From Serratia fonticola (lineage in GTDB: Bacteria; Pseudomonadota; Gammaproteobacteria; Enterobacterales; Enterobacteriaceae): DNA of 64,000 bases. Below, piece after piece: positions 9,587 through 19,246 of this stretch. A program made the translations under genes and the position numbers. Location: assembly GCF_001006005.1 (NCBI RefSeq), contig NZ_CP011254.1, positions 2,480,001 to 2,544,000 of the forward strand, in the 5' to 3' direction. The first letter of the stretch is position 1. The number at the start of each line of letters is the position of its first letter. The notes under the pieces are model-generated. The model was not told the DNA's origin and did no database searches. It saw nothing but the letters and a program-made list of their open reading frames with translations.

Positions 9587-10222
9587 TTAGGGAACGATAA
9601 CCACGTTGTCACCGGAAGCTAGCCCGGCGGCGTTGGCTTCATCGGTATCAATGTGCAGTTCCAGCGCAAAGCTGGCTTTGATCCGCACGATGACTTCGTC
9701 AAAGATCAGCCCACGCACCCCTGCCGCTTTCACCCGCACCTTCTGCCCGTTCTGCACGCCCAACCTGGCGGCATCCTGCGGGTTCATATGGATATGGCGC
9801 TGGGCACAAATCACCTGTGAATGCAGCGAAACGTAGCCCGCCGGGCCAGCCAGCATGGCGTCACCGGAGGCGTTCAGATTGCCGGATTCGCGTACCGGAG
9901 CCTTCAGCCCCAGGGTAAAGCAGTCCGCCTTGGAGATTTCCAACTGAGTGCAATCACGTGCTGGCCCCAACACCCGCACCTTGGAGAGCGAGCCTTTCGG
10001 GCCGACGATCATCACGCACTCTTTCGCGGCGAACTGCCCAGGCTGGCGTAGCTCTTTGCATGGCGTCAGCTGATAACCGGCACCAAACAGCGTTTCAATA
10101 TCCTGCTGCGACAGATGGACATGCCGGTTTGAAACCCCAACCGGGATGGCGATGCCGGTGGGAGAAGAATAGTTCTCTGCCAGGTTATGGCGGATCCTTT
10201 CCAGTAACGACTCATTAAACAT
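9587..10222 (-). CDS. cutH: PduL-type phosphotransacylase of the choline BMC
   Basis: 211 residues. PduL-family enzymes convert acetyl-CoA and phosphate to acetyl-phosphate and CoA, recycling CoA inside the shell. Two repeats of the PduL fold are visible with the zinc-binding histidines in VSNRHVHLS and QRHIHMN, plus ELHIDTDEAN near the C terminus. The N-terminal 20 residues (FNESLLERIRHNLAE) form an amphipathic helix, the kind that targets PduL into microcompartments. It follows cmcE in the operon; ribosome site AGGAAT. Confidence 0.9.
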   Translation of the reverse strand: MFNESLLERIRHNLAENYSSPTGIAIPVGVSNRHVHLSQQDIETLFGAGYQLTPCKELRQPGQFAAKECVMIVGPKGSLSKVRVLGPARDCTQLEISKADCFTLGLKAPVRESGNLNASGDAMLAGPAGYVSLHSQVICAQRHIHMNPQDAARLGVQNGQKVRVKAAGVRGLIFDEVIVRIKASFALELHIDTDEANAAGLASGDNVVIVP

Positions 10223-10257
10223 ACTGTTATTCCTACCCGATCTCAGAAGCTGTACGG

Positions 10258-10692
10258 TTATTTAGACTCTTTCTTGCCGCCGGTGCGGGCGGGTTTGTTG
10301 TCGGCAACAGGGGCTTCGACTACCGGTGCTGCGGCCTCCGCCTGCGGGGCGGCCACTTCTGCTACTGGCGCAGGCGGTTCTTGCTGCACCTTGGCCGCTG
10401 GCGGCGTAAGCTCCTTGCCTTTCAGCCCGGTCAGCAGCGCGACAACCTGTTTTTCCGGGCGGGCAATCACCAACTGGCCTTTGATAAACGCCGGTTGTTT
10501 GATCACTGCCACACTGCTGTCGATGGCGGTTTTCACCGCGCTGATTTCCCCGGCAAAGAACACGCTAACCAGGCCGGAACCAATCTTCTTGTATCCCAGC
10601 ACCGTTACCGCAGCGGATTTACAGGCCGCATCGGCCGCGTGGATCGCGGCGGTCAGGCCATAGGTTTCAATCACTCCCAGGCTTAAGTTCAT
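10258..10692 (-). CDS. cmcE: BMC-H shell protein with long C-terminal tail
   Basis: 144 residues. Residues 1-90 are a BMC hexamer domain (LGVIETYGLTAAIHAADA, GYKKIGSGLVSVFFAG), and the remaining 50 are a low-complexity Ala/Pro/Glu tail ending in basic residues. Tailed BMC-H proteins are typical of GRM loci. The hexamer core is clearly diverged from the three tandem shell genes at 18366-19246. It sits directly after cutD in the same operon, as in the Klebsiella GRM2 locus. The tail may face the lumen or cytosol; this is not readable. Confidence 0.9.
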   Translation of the reverse strand: MNLSLGVIETYGLTAAIHAADAACKSAAVTVLGYKKIGSGLVSVFFAGEISAVKTAIDSSVAVIKQPAFIKGQLVIARPEKQVVALLTGLKGKELTPPAAKVQQEPPAPVAEVAAPQAEAAAPVVEAPVADNKPARTGGKKESK

Positions 10693-10702
10693 CTCAATCT
10701 CC

Positions 10703-11653
10703 TTAGTGCCTTACCAGGCGGATATCAAAGTCAAAGCGCTGGAAAAAAGCCGCCAGTTGGTCCAGTTCTTCATTGCTGTAACTTGGGTCGTCTTTGACCG
10801 GATAGATCATGTCGAGCCGCTGGTATTTGTTTTTACCCAGTTGGTGATAAGGCAAAACGTCGATGCGGCTGATATTGCCTTTGCGTGCCAGGGCCATGAC
10901 ATAGTCAATGGCACCGGTGATGGCATCGTAAGAATCGTTATAGCCGCGTACCAAAGGCATGCGCACCACGATATGGCTGCCCAGTTCCACCAGGCGCTCC
11001 AGGTTTCTTTTTACGCCCTCGTTGCCAACGCCAAATAACGCTTTATGCCGTGTGCTATCGATATGCTTGATATCGAACAGGAACATATCGGTGCAGGTCG
11101 CCAGCTTTTCATAATTGGCTAAAGTGGTGGTGCCATTGGTTTCGATGGCGGTGTTGATCATCTGTTTTTTGCATTCGGTCAGCAGCGCGGCCGCAAAGTC
11201 GGTTTGCAGGCTCAGCTCGCCACCGCCCAGGGTGACGCCACCGCCAGAGGCATGATAGAAATCGACGTCCTGCAGGATGATATCCATCAACTCCTGCACC
11301 GTGACGTCCTTACCCATGATGTCCAGCGCGCCAGAGATGCAGACCTCTTCGCACTTGCGGCAACCGATGCAGTCTATGTTGCGATCGAGATGGTGCTTGA
11401 GATCGCCTTGTGCATTCTGGATCTGGGAGTGGATCCCCACCGGGCAGACGCTGACACATTGCCCACAGTCAACGCACTTATCATGTGAATACATCACCTG
11501 GAAATTGCTGGTGAGCCCCTCGGGGTTGGCGCACCAGGCGCAGAGGATGTTACAACCTTTGAAAAAAATCAGGGTGCGAATACCGTCTCCGTCATAGATC
11601 GAGTATTTCTGGATATTGAATATCCGACCCTTTTTCTCCAGCGTGTTATCCAT
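10703..11653 (-). CDS. cutD: Choline TMA-lyase activating enzyme (radical SAM)
   Basis: 316 residues. CutD uses S-adenosylmethionine and a [4Fe-4S] cluster to install the glycyl radical on CutC. The radical SAM motif CX3CX2C is present as CNILCAWC, followed by ANPEG. An inserted ferredoxin-like domain carries two cluster motifs, CVDCGQCVSVCPVG and CIGCRKCEEVC, as in other glycyl radical activases. GGGELSLQ matches the GGE motif. It follows cutC, separated by 64 bases that hold a perfect hairpin (11684-11707), likely to set the large CutC excess over CutD. AAGGGGA precedes the ATG. Confidence 0.95.
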   Translation of the reverse strand: MDNTLEKKGRIFNIQKYSIYDGDGIRTLIFFKGCNILCAWCANPEGLTSNFQVMYSHDKCVDCGQCVSVCPVGIHSQIQNAQGDLKHHLDRNIDCIGCRKCEEVCISGALDIMGKDVTVQELMDIILQDVDFYHASGGGVTLGGGELSLQTDFAAALLTECKKQMINTAIETNGTTTLANYEKLATCTDMFLFDIKHIDSTRHKALFGVGNEGVKRNLERLVELGSHIVVRMPLVRGYNDSYDAITGAIDYVMALARKGNISRIDVLPYHQLGKNKYQRLDMIYPVKDDPSYSNEELDQLAAFFQRFDFDIRLVRH

Positions 11654-11683
11654 ACTATTTTCCCCTTTCTTCGAAGGCTGATG

Positions 11684-11707
11684 GGATAAGACATCCCTGT
11701 CTTATCC
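11684..11707 (-). other. Perfect hairpin between cutC and cutD
   Basis: GGATAAGACA, a four-base TCCC loop, and TGTCTTATCC make an uninterrupted 10-bp stem. No T run follows in either direction, so it is more likely an mRNA stabilising or processing structure, protecting the cutC 3' end, than a full terminator. Confidence 0.7.
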
Positions 11708-11717
11708 AAGGCTAAAG

Positions 11718-14700
11718 TCAGAACTTCTCAATAACGGTACGGCTGATGATTTCGTCCTGCACTTCTTTGCATAGCTCGACGAAGTAGGCGCTGTAACCGG
11801 CCACACGGACGATCAGGTCGCGATATTTCTCTGGTTCCACCTGCGCCTGTTTCAGCACTTCGTTATCCACGTAGCTGAACTGCATCTGGCCGTTGCCCAG
11901 AATGGACGCGGTACGCAGCAGGGTGATCAGTCCGTTCTTGCCTTCAGGGGTATCGAGCAGCCCTTTGAGGAACTTGAAGTTGTGCACCATGCCGATGTTC
12001 ATGGTTTCCACGTTCATCTTGCTGACGGACTTGATGATGGCGGTTGGGCCCTGTTTGTCCGCGCCCTGCGTCGGGCTGATCCCGTCGGAGAGTGGCATCC
12101 AGGCCAAGCGGCCGTTTGGCGTTGCGGCGGTCAGTTCACCGATCGGCGTGTTGTTGGAAATCGACAGGGTGCCGTGGCTCAGCGTGGAGTAGAGCATCTT
12201 GTACTTGCGGCACTCGCGCTCGGTCCACTCGGTGATGTCCAGCGCGTACTGATCGACCGTGTCATCGTCATTGCCGTACTTCGGCGCATTCAGACAGTCG
12301 CGGCGCAGCTGTTCAAAGCCTTCAAAGTTGGCCAGCAGCGCGTCACGGATCTGCTCCAGGGTGTATTTGCCATCCTGATACACCAGCTTGCGGATCGCCG
12401 CCATGGAGTCGACATAGGTCGCCAGGCCGGAGAAGATCAGCCCTGGGCCGTGGTTGATCACCGCGCCACCGGCGGCCACGTCTTTACCCTGTTCCATACA
12501 GCCTTCCACCAGCAGCGACATCAGCGGTTTTGGTGCTACATCGCGGTGCACACGCTGGCTGATCACGGTACCGATAGCCGACAGTTTGACGATGTGCGCG
12601 ATCTGCGCCTTCACCGCATTGTCGAACTCTTCGTAGGTTTTCAGGGTGCTCAGCTCACCGGTATCCAAGCCTTGATAGCTGTCGAACAGCACCATGCGGC
12701 CACGGTTGAGCACGAACTCGATGGCGATCGGCCACTGGGTATAACCGGTGGAGGTCCACTGATAGATGCGGCCGGATTTTTGCGGCTCTACGCAGCCCAT
12801 CAGGCAGTAGTCGCGCGCATCTTCAAAGTCAAAGCCCTTGCGCAGCATCATCTTGATGTGGGAATCATCAAAGTGGCAGGCCGGGAAGCCCATACCCGCT
12901 TTCACCACGTCAACGATCTTCTCCATGTACTTCTGCGGCGACTGGTTATGGATACGGCAGGCCAGCGACGGCTGGTACACTTTGACGAAGCGCACGGCGT
13001 CCATGATCAGGTAGGTCAAATCGTTACAGGCATCGCCGCCGCTGCGCTTCTGCCCGCCGATGGTCAGGTTGATAAACGGCTGGTAACCGGCGAAGTACTT
13101 GGCACCCAGTTCGCTGGACATCCACATCAGTTCGGCACACTTGATGATGAAGGCCTGCAACAGTTCCAACGCCTGTTCCTGCGTCAGGCGGCCAGATTCG
13201 ATATCGGCCTGGTACATCGGGTAGCAATACTGATCCAGACGGCCCAGTGACAGTCCGGTCTGGTTCTCTTCCACTTCAAACAGCGACTCTACCGTCCAGA
13301 TGCTTTGCAGCGCTTCTTGCAGGGTCTTCGGTGGGTTGGCAGGGACGTTCTCGTTGGTTTCTGCGATGGTCAGCAGTTCCGTACGGCGTGCCGGATCTTG
13401 CTCAACGGCAGCCAGTTCACGGGCCTTGTCGGCGATACGTTTGGCGTAGGCCACCACGCCGTCACAGGTTTCAATCGCCGCTTTGTAGAAGTAGATCTTG
13501 TCGATATCCGCCGGATTTTCCATGCTCAGCGCCGCGAGGTGCTGTTGGGCATCGGCCTTGATACCGTTCATCCCTTTGGTGAACAGCAGGATGTCATAGC
13601 CTGGGCAGGTGTCGCCGCCGCCGTTAATCTGGTGGTAGGAGAGGTCGCTGACAAAGGTTTCGCCGCTGAAGGCCCAAACGCCTGCTTCGCGGTACTGCGC
13701 TTCACAGATCTCATCGAGCGAACGGCCTTCCCAGAACGGTACGATTTCTTCGCGGATTGTCTTCTTGTCGGCCTCGGAGATAACGAACGGATCCTGCGGG
13801 CGGGTGCCCATGGTGTCCAGCTCGTCACGCACCCAGCGCCAGGCGATATCCGGTGAGAACGCCCCGGCACGCGGTTTGCCGCACGGATGGCCGACGATCA
13901 ACTCATCTTTCTGGATCAGGATCGGTGCGGTTTCACAGGCAGCACGGAAAGACTTGGCGCGCAGCAGAATGGTTGGCAGACCTGGGTTGTTTTTTGCCAT
14001 CTCGGTAAAGGTGATGGCGCGATAGATAGAAACGCTAGGGCGAGCATCGAGGTAGTTGTCACGCAGGCGTTGCAGGCGCGGCGTCAGCCCTTCCATCAGT
14101 TTGTGCGTTGCCACGTCTTGCGCGGAGGCCGCCACGAACGGGGCCGATGGCGCACTGTACTGCGGGCGAGCACCTGCCTGGCCAGCAAACAGTTTTACCT
14201 GCAAGTTGCTGTTGAGTGTCATCAGGTTGCTACGGGCTGCCAGCAACATGGCGGACAGATCGTTGATCACTAATGCCGGATCGTCGAGGCGCACGCCGTG
14301 CAGCATGGCGTCAAACATCGGGTAGCCGTCCAGCTCACGTGGTGCGCGCACTTCGGAAAGCTCACACAGCTTCAGCCACAGGCACTCGACGATTTCATAA
14401 GCCTGCTCCGGCGTCAGCACGCCACGGGTGATGTCTTGCTGATAGAAGCTGTACAACAATTTGTCGAAGCCGCCTGGGTAAACCGCGTAGCTGCCGTTTT
14501 CCAGGTGCAGTGCCAGTTGGAAGAAGTAGAACGACTGGCAAGCCTCTTTAAAGCTGCTGGCCCCGTAAGCAGGGACTTTCTTCAGCATGGCGGCCGCTTC
14601 TTGTAGCTCCGCCTTGCGGTACGGATGGTTTTCTACCGCAGCCATGTTTTCGGCTTTGCTAGCCAGTTTCTGCGCCAGATGCATCGCTGCATTACAGGCG

Positions 14701-15137
14701 TAGATCATGGCGCGGCATTGGTTGACTTCGTCCAATCCAGAACGGCTGACGGCGCTGCCGATGCTTCTGGCGCGGTCTTCCATTTCGGCTTCGATGGCGA
14801 ACAGCCCTTTGGTGATCACCGCCAGATAGTCCGGTGAGGTCTGGCCAAATGCGGTGAAGGCCGAAGGACTGCGCAGTTCGTTTTCGCTGTGGAACACGGC
14901 GGCGCGCGGGGTGGAGGATTGGCTGCCGATGATCAACTCATCGGGGCCGATGTAGCCGGGCAGTTGCTTGACCAGCTCATTGAACAGCTTGGCATTCTTG
15001 ACCAACTGCGGCATGCCGGCCACATCGCCACCCAGCGTTTCCAGAATGGCGGCACGTTCGGTGCTGATGGTGCTGTTTTGGGATAAGAGTCTTTCTGCCA
15101 GCAGTTTTACGCGTGGCGTCAGTGAATAATGGGCCAT
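11718..15137 (-). CDS. cutC: Choline trimethylamine-lyase, long (type II) form
   Basis: 1139 residues from the ATG at 15137; an in-frame TTG six bases earlier is closer to the AGGAG and less likely. CutC is a glycyl radical enzyme splitting choline to trimethylamine and acetaldehyde inside the BMC. Catalytic Cys782 and Glu784 lie in GCVEP and the glycyl radical residue is Gly1114 in RVAGYSAYF. About 345 extra N-terminal residues precede the enzyme core, as in the Klebsiella long form, where this region mediates encapsulation. That extension is itself a degenerate copy of the first part of the core: [13 protein letters not shown] matches [13 protein letters not shown], and [17 protein letters not shown] matches [17 protein letters not shown]. 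Confidence 0.96.
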   Translation of the reverse strand: MAHYSLTPRVKLLAERLLSQNSTISTERAAILETLGGDVAGMPQLVKNAKLFNELVKQLPGYIGPDELIIGSQSSTPRAAVFHSENELRSPSAFTAFGQTSPDYLAVITKGLFAIEAEMEDRARSIGSAVSRSGLDEVNQCRAMIYACNAAMHLAQKLASKAENMAAVENHPYRKAELQEAAAMLKKVPAYGASSFKEACQSFYFFQLALHLENGSYAVYPGGFDKLLYSFYQQDITRGVLTPEQAYEIVECLWLKLCELSEVRAPRELDGYPMFDAMLHGVRLDDPALVINDLSAMLLAARSNLMTLNSNLQVKLFAGQAGARPQYSAPSAPFVAASAQDVATHKLMEGLTPRLQRLRDNYLDARPSVSIYRAITFTEMAKNNPGLPTILLRAKSFRAACETAPILIQKDELIVGHPCGKPRAGAFSPDIAWRWVRDELDTMGTRPQDPFVISEADKKTIREEIVPFWEGRSLDEICEAQYREAGVWAFSGETFVSDLSYHQINGGGDTCPGYDILLFTKGMNGIKADAQQHLAALSMENPADIDKIYFYKAAIETCDGVVAYAKRIADKARELAAVEQDPARRTELLTIAETNENVPANPPKTLQEALQSIWTVESLFEVEENQTGLSLGRLDQYCYPMYQADIESGRLTQEQALELLQAFIIKCAELMWMSSELGAKYFAGYQPFINLTIGGQKRSGGDACNDLTYLIMDAVRFVKVYQPSLACRIHNQSPQKYMEKIVDVVKAGMGFPACHFDDSHIKMMLRKGFDFEDARDYCLMGCVEPQKSGRIYQWTSTGYTQWPIAIEFVLNRGRMVLFDSYQGLDTGELSTLKTYEEFDNAVKAQIAHIVKLSAIGTVISQRVHRDVAPKPLMSLLVEGCMEQGKDVAAGGAVINHGPGLIFSGLATYVDSMAAIRKLVYQDGKYTLEQIRDALLANFEGFEQLRRDCLNAPKYGNDDDTVDQYALDITEWTERECRKYKMLYSTLSHGTLSISNNTPIGELTAATPNGRLAWMPLSDGISPTQGADKQGPTAIIKSVSKMNVETMNIGMVHNFKFLKGLLDTPEGKNGLITLLRTASILGNGQMQFSYVDNEVLKQAQVEPEKYRDLIVRVAGYSAYFVELCKEVQDEIISRTVIEKF

Positions 15138-15207
15138 GTTCAAATCTCTCCTGATGTCCTGCGGCTTTCACACAAATTGGCAAAATCCGTTGACTGTAAT
15201 GAGTGCG

Positions 15208-16362
15208 TTATTGAAGCTGTACCGGGCCGCCGCTGTAGGCGAGGCGGAACAGTTTCTCCAAATCTGCCGCGTTAACGTCGCGCGGGTTGGTTGGCGTGCA
15301 GCTGTCGTGCAACGCCTGCGTGGCCAGTTCGCCAAGGCAAACCTGGAAGCGGTGTTCCTCTACCCCTGCGGCTTGCAGATTGGCCGGTAGCTGCATTTCC
15401 TGTTTCAGCGTTTCGATCGCCACCAACAGGCTGTTGACGCCATCACGTACCGAGGTGCTTGGCAGCCCCAACAGGCGCGCCAGAGCGGCATACTTGTGCG
15501 CGGCCGGGGTGTCGCAGTTGCCGTCAACGTCGGCATTGAAGGCGACCACCGATGTCATCAGCAGTGCATTGGCTCGGCCATGCGGGATACCAAACATGCC
15601 GCCGAGGGCGTGCGCCAGGCTGTGGGTGATACCCAACGATGCGTTGGTGAACGCCATCCCGGCCATGCATGAAGCGTTATGCATTTTTTCCCGCGCAGGC
15701 AGATTGCTGCCCTGTTGGTAGCAGGTCAGCAGGTGGCCGAATACCATCTGCACCACTTTTTCGGCCATCGCATCGCTGAAGTCGCTGGCCTTGCGGGAGA
15801 CATAGGCCTCCAGGGCGTGACACAGCACATCCATCCCGGTATCGGCGGTAATGCTGGCTGGCACCGACTTCACTAGCTGAGGATCGAGGATGGCGATGTC
15901 GGGCAGCATGAACTCGTCCACCAACACCAGCTTTTGGCTGCGGGACTTGATCACCGAGAAGCTGGTGACTTCGGAACCGGTGCCGCTGGTGGTGGGGATG
16001 GCGACAAAACAGGGCTTGCTACGGCCGCTGTCTTTACGGCAATGCCACAGCGCATACATCACCGCCTTGGCGGCATCGATGACCGAGCCGCCACCCAAGG
16101 CAATCACCAGGTCCGGGTAGTCGTCATCCATCAGCTTCATGCCGCTGACGATGGCGGAAATATCCGGGTCTGAGGCCACCTGGTCATACTGACGACAGCG
16201 GATCTGCTGCTGTTGGAGCAGGCTGGTCACCCGCTCGGCCAAGCCAAACTTCACCATCGCCTGATCGGTGACCAAAAACGCCGAGCGTCCAGGCAAGCTG
16301 CTCAGCGCGAGCAGCGCATCCTCACCGAAATGGATTTTTGGCTTAATCAGAAACTCATTCAT
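15208..16362 (-). CDS. cutO: Iron-containing alcohol dehydrogenase of the choline BMC
   Basis: 384 residues. Group III (Fe-type) ADH that reduces acetaldehyde to ethanol while regenerating NAD+ for the aldehyde dehydrogenase. The nucleotide-binding GGGSVIDAAK and iron-binding region DTGMDVLCHALEAYVS with later HSLAHALGGMFGIPHG are intact. Most similar in architecture to EutG. It sits between the pentamer shell gene and cutC, the order known from GRM2 loci. No obvious N-terminal encapsulation helix is present, so it may enter by binding other cargo. AGGAAG precedes the ATG. Confidence 0.92.
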   Translation of the reverse strand: MNEFLIKPKIHFGEDALLALSSLPGRSAFLVTDQAMVKFGLAERVTSLLQQQQIRCRQYDQVASDPDISAIVSGMKLMDDDYPDLVIALGGGSVIDAAKAVMYALWHCRKDSGRSKPCFVAIPTTSGTGSEVTSFSVIKSRSQKLVLVDEFMLPDIAILDPQLVKSVPASITADTGMDVLCHALEAYVSRKASDFSDAMAEKVVQMVFGHLLTCYQQGSNLPAREKMHNASCMAGMAFTNASLGITHSLAHALGGMFGIPHGRANALLMTSVVAFNADVDGNCDTPAAHKYAALARLLGLPSTSVRDGVNSLLVAIETLKQEMQLPANLQAAGVEEHRFQVCLGELATQALHDSCTPTNPRDVNAADLEKLFRLAYSGGPVQLQ

Positions 16363-16380
16363 GCCTACTTCCTCTTACTC

Positions 16381-16638
16381 TTAACGCTCCCGGTGAACCT
16401 TCTCGACAATGGCAACGATCGACATGGCCTTGTAGCGGTCTTTACTCAGTGCGAAATACTCTTCCACCAACACCAGATCGTTTTCACCGGCACCGACACT
16501 GTCGACGGCAACGTAGGTACGATCTTTGATGGCTTCCAGGTCGTCACCCAGAGCTGTGACTAGCAGCAGGTTGCTGCCGCGTAGTTCGTCACTTTTCTGC
16601 GTGGCCACCACATGGCCGGTTACCTTTGCGAGGATCAT
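16381..16638 (-). CDS. cmcD: BMC pentamer (vertex) shell protein
   Basis: 85 residues from the ATG at 16638, which has AAGGG upstream; the longer open frame runs antisense-like through the end of cutF and has no ribosome site. The sequence MILAKVTGHVVATQKSDEL with LVAVDSVGAGENDLVLV is the EutN/CcmL fold, which caps the vertices of the icosahedral shell. It is the only pentamer gene in the operon and starts 22 bases after cutF. GRM2 loci in Klebsiella have this gene in the same place. Confidence 0.93.
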   Translation of the reverse strand: MILAKVTGHVVATQKSDELRGSNLLLVTALGDDLEAIKDRTYVAVDSVGAGENDLVLVEEYFALSKDRYKAMSIVAIVEKVHRER

Positions 16639-16660
16639 GTTTTCACCCTTGGTTGATGTG

Positions 16661-18277
16661 TTACCGGGACAGGCGTCCAAGCACTTCCGTAATGATCCGT
16701 TCGACGTTCTCTTCGGTGATGTCATTGGCTGCGGCGTTAACCACTGCGCGGGTGACCGCCCCGAAACGATCGTCGCCCTGGGCATACAGCGGTGCCGGTG
16801 CGGCCTGCGGGGCTACCGCCGCCGTTGGCGCTGCAAAGCGGTTATCGTCGAAGATGCTGGTGCTATGGCTGGTTGGCGCACTGCACGTTTGAGCTGCGGG
16901 TTGTGGTTGGCGCAGATCCTCGATGCTACGAACGCCATAGCCGACTTTACGTACGTTCAGCAGGTTCATCGGGCCGACGTTGTCCGAGCTGGAGCCGCCA
17001 CCAACGGCACCGCAACCGAGCGTTAACGCAGGTATAAGATTCGTGGTTGCGCCAATGCCTCCAAGCGCGGCGGGCGTATTGATCAGGATGCGGTGCACCG
17101 GTTTTTGCAGCGCAAACTCGCGGATCACCTGTTGGTTCTGGGTGTGGATGACTAGCGTATGCCCCAGGCCTTCGTTGGTGAGTAGCTCTACCACACGGTC
17201 ACAGGCGCTCATCCAGTCTTCTTCGATGTACAGCCCCAGCACCGGGCAGAGTTTTTCGCGGGCGTAAGGGTTTTTACGCGAGACGCTGTTTTGCAACGAA
17301 ATCAGCACTCTGGTGGTCGCAGGTACGCAGAACCCGGCGCGCTCGCTGAGGTAGATGGCGGTCTTGCCCACCACTTCAGGATTAATCATGCCGTTCGGGC
17401 GCAACAGGATATTGGCCAGGCGGGCAGATTCATCGTCGTTCATGAAGTAGCAGCCCTGGGCCAGCAACTCGCGGTGTACGTCCTGATAGATGCACTTTTC
17501 CACGATGATCGACTGCTCAGAGGCGCAGATCACGCCATTATCGAAGGTCTTGCTGGTGATGATGTCCTTCACTGCCTGCTGGATATTGGCGCTGCGTTCG
17601 ATAAACGCCGGGCCGTTGCCTGGGCCACCGCTGATGGTTGGTGTGCCGGAGCTATAGGCCGCACGAACCATACCTTCGCCGCCGGTAGCCAGGATCAGCG
17701 CGACGTCTTTGCTGTGCATCAGGGCTTTGGTGGCTTCCAGCGTCAGCTGGGTCAGGCCGTCAACGATACCCGCAGGGGCACCGGCTTGGAGCGCGGCCTG
17801 CTTGACGATCTCAATCGCCCGCTGGCTGCACTGGCGCGCATTAGGGTGCGGGGAGAAAATAATGGCGTTCCCGGCCTTCAGCGCGATCAGCGTTTTATAG
17901 AAAATGGTTGAGGTTGGGTTAGTGGACGGCACCAGGGCGGTAATCACCCCTAACGGGACGCCCACGTCCATGACTTTATTCTGCTGATCGTCACGAATAA
18001 TACCGACGGTTTTTAAATCTTTAATATGCTCAAAAACTTTTTCAGAGGCGAAAATGTTTTTTAACACCTTGTCCTGCCAATTGCCGAAGCCGGTTTCTTC
18101 ATGGGCCATCTTTGCCAATTCTTCGGCATGCCTGGCCGCTTCGCTGGCAATATGTTTAATAATGCCGTCGATCTTTTCCTGTGAATATTTGGCAAACAGC
18201 AATTGTGCCTGTTTGGCATTTTTAATCAGCGTGCGAGCCTGCTGAATGGATTGTAAATCCGGATCTAATGTGGTCAT
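16661..18277 (-). CDS. cutF: CoA-acylating acetaldehyde dehydrogenase with encapsulation peptide
   Basis: 538 residues. Oxidises acetaldehyde with NAD+ and CoA to acetyl-CoA inside the microcompartment. The ALDH fold is complete, with cofactor stretch PSTNPTSTIFYKT and catalytic Cys in NGVICASEQS. After the catalytic domain (about residue 450) comes a Thr/Ala/Pro-rich linker and a terminal amphipathic helix, DITEENVERIITEVLGRL, a clear encapsulation peptide. It follows the three hexamer shell genes. AGGGG lies eight bases before the ATG. The gene is the first enzyme of the operon. Confidence 0.94.
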   Translation of the reverse strand: MTTLDPDLQSIQQARTLIKNAKQAQLLFAKYSQEKIDGIIKHIASEAARHAEELAKMAHEETGFGNWQDKVLKNIFASEKVFEHIKDLKTVGIIRDDQQNKVMDVGVPLGVITALVPSTNPTSTIFYKTLIALKAGNAIIFSPHPNARQCSQRAIEIVKQAALQAGAPAGIVDGLTQLTLEATKALMHSKDVALILATGGEGMVRAAYSSGTPTISGGPGNGPAFIERSANIQQAVKDIITSKTFDNGVICASEQSIIVEKCIYQDVHRELLAQGCYFMNDDESARLANILLRPNGMINPEVVGKTAIYLSERAGFCVPATTRVLISLQNSVSRKNPYAREKLCPVLGLYIEEDWMSACDRVVELLTNEGLGHTLVIHTQNQQVIREFALQKPVHRILINTPAALGGIGATTNLIPALTLGCGAVGGGSSSDNVGPMNLLNVRKVGYGVRSIEDLRQPQPAAQTCSAPTSHSTSIFDDNRFAAPTAAVAPQAAPAPLYAQGDDRFGAVTRAVVNAAANDITEENVERIITEVLGRLSR

Positions 18278-18365
18278 TAGTCTATTCCCCTGAATAGGAG
18301 TTTAATTTTTTACTTGCTGCAATCGGGTAGAGTACTTATCTGCCACCGCCGGTAATCAGGCTGAA

Positions 18366-18644
18366 TTACGCCTTATGCTGTGAGGCGATTTTCTCAATAT
18401 CATTGTGTGGGCGTGCAATAACCCGTGATGAAATCACTTCGCCAATTCGGCTGGCGGCTTCAATACCGGATTCCACTGCCGCGTTAACGGCACCCACGTC
18501 GCCTTTCACCATTACGGTGACCAGGCCGGAGCCGACGTTTTCATAGCCAATCAGTTCAATATTGGCGGCCTTACACATAGCATCGGCGGCTTCGATAGCA
18601 GGCACCAACCCTTTGGTTTCGATCAATCCGAGTGCATCTTTCAT
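18366..18644 (-). CDS. cmcC: BMC-H hexamer shell protein (third tandem copy)
   Basis: 92 residues, one BMC domain (PF00936 type). The pore loop [11 protein letters not shown] and the ending [12 protein letters not shown] are typical. It is the most diverged of the three tandem hexamers, differing for example by KDALGLI instead of GDALGLI and PAIEAADAM instead of ACIEAADAM. These proteins tile the facets of the shell, and mixed hexamer types adjust permeability. It lies 14 bases after cmcB and about 90 bases before cutF. Confidence 0.95.
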   Translation of the reverse strand: MKDALGLIETKGLVPAIEAADAMCKAANIELIGYENVGSGLVTVMVKGDVGAVNAAVESGIEAASRIGEVISSRVIARPHNDIEKIASQHKA

Positions 18645-18658
18645 CAGTGAATTCCTTG

Positions 18659-18943
18659 TTATTCGGTGATTTTGTACTGCGAGATGATTTTCTGGATATC
18701 GTTATGCGGGCGGGCAATGACCAGTGAGGTAACCACTTCACCCACGCGTTTGGCCGATTCGATACCGGAATCCACTGCCGCCTTGACCGCGCCCACGTCG
18801 CCTTTCACCATCGCGGTAACCAGGCCGGAACCGACGTTCTCATAGCCGATCAGCTCCACGTTGGCCGCTTTGCACATCGCATCGGCGGCTTCAATACAGG
18901 CCACCAGCCCTTTGGTTTCAATCAATCCTAATGCGTCACCCAT
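18659..18943 (-). CDS. cmcB: BMC-H hexamer shell protein (second tandem copy)
   Basis: 94 residues. The first 60 or so are identical to cmcA as far as can be read ([20 protein letters not shown] onward), with differences confined to a few positions (GIESAKR against GVESAQR) and the last dozen residues ([11 protein letters not shown]). A recent tandem duplication or gene conversion is implied. It forms facets of the choline BMC shell. Preceded by GGAGAACG before the ATG. Confidence 0.95.
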   Translation of the reverse strand: MGDALGLIETKGLVACIEAADAMCKAANVELIGYENVGSGLVTAMVKGDVGAVKAAVDSGIESAKRVGEVVTSLVIARPHNDIQKIISQYKITE

Positions 18944-18967
18944 GATCCGTTCTCCTTGATGCGCTGT

Positions 18968-19246
18968 TTACGCTTTGTGCTTAATCACGATTTTGTTGAT
19001 GTCGTTGTGTGGGCGGGCGATAACCAGTGAAGTCACTACTTCACCCACGCGTTGTGCGGATTCCACGCCGGAATCGACGGCGGCTTTTACCGCACCGACG
19101 TCGCCTTTCACCATGGCGGTGACCAGGCCGGAACCGACGTTTTCATAGCCGATCAGTTCGACGTTGGCCGCCTTGCACATGGCATCCGCCGCTTCAATAC
19201 AGGCCACCAACCCTTTGGTTTCGATTAAGCCTAATGCATCACCCAT
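18968..19246 (-). CDS. cmcA: BMC-H hexamer shell protein (first gene of the operon)
   Basis: 92 residues from the ATG at 19246, which has GGAGG eight bases upstream; an upstream in-frame ATG would overlap that ribosome site. Single BMC domain with [16 protein letters not shown] pore region. First gene of the GRM2-type operon, with the operon promoter expected in the AT-rich DNA between 19250 and 19500. Nearly identical to cmcB. Confidence 0.95.
   Translation of the reverse strand: MGDALGLIETKGLVACIEAADAMCKAANVELIGYENVGSGLVTAMVKGDVGAVKAAVDSGVESAQRVGEVVTSLVIARPHNDINKIVIKHKA

Noticed and set aside
11982..13250. 422-codon plus-strand frame inside cutC
   Set aside because: Antisense to conserved CutC sequence; composition is typical of a shadow frame and has no family likeness.
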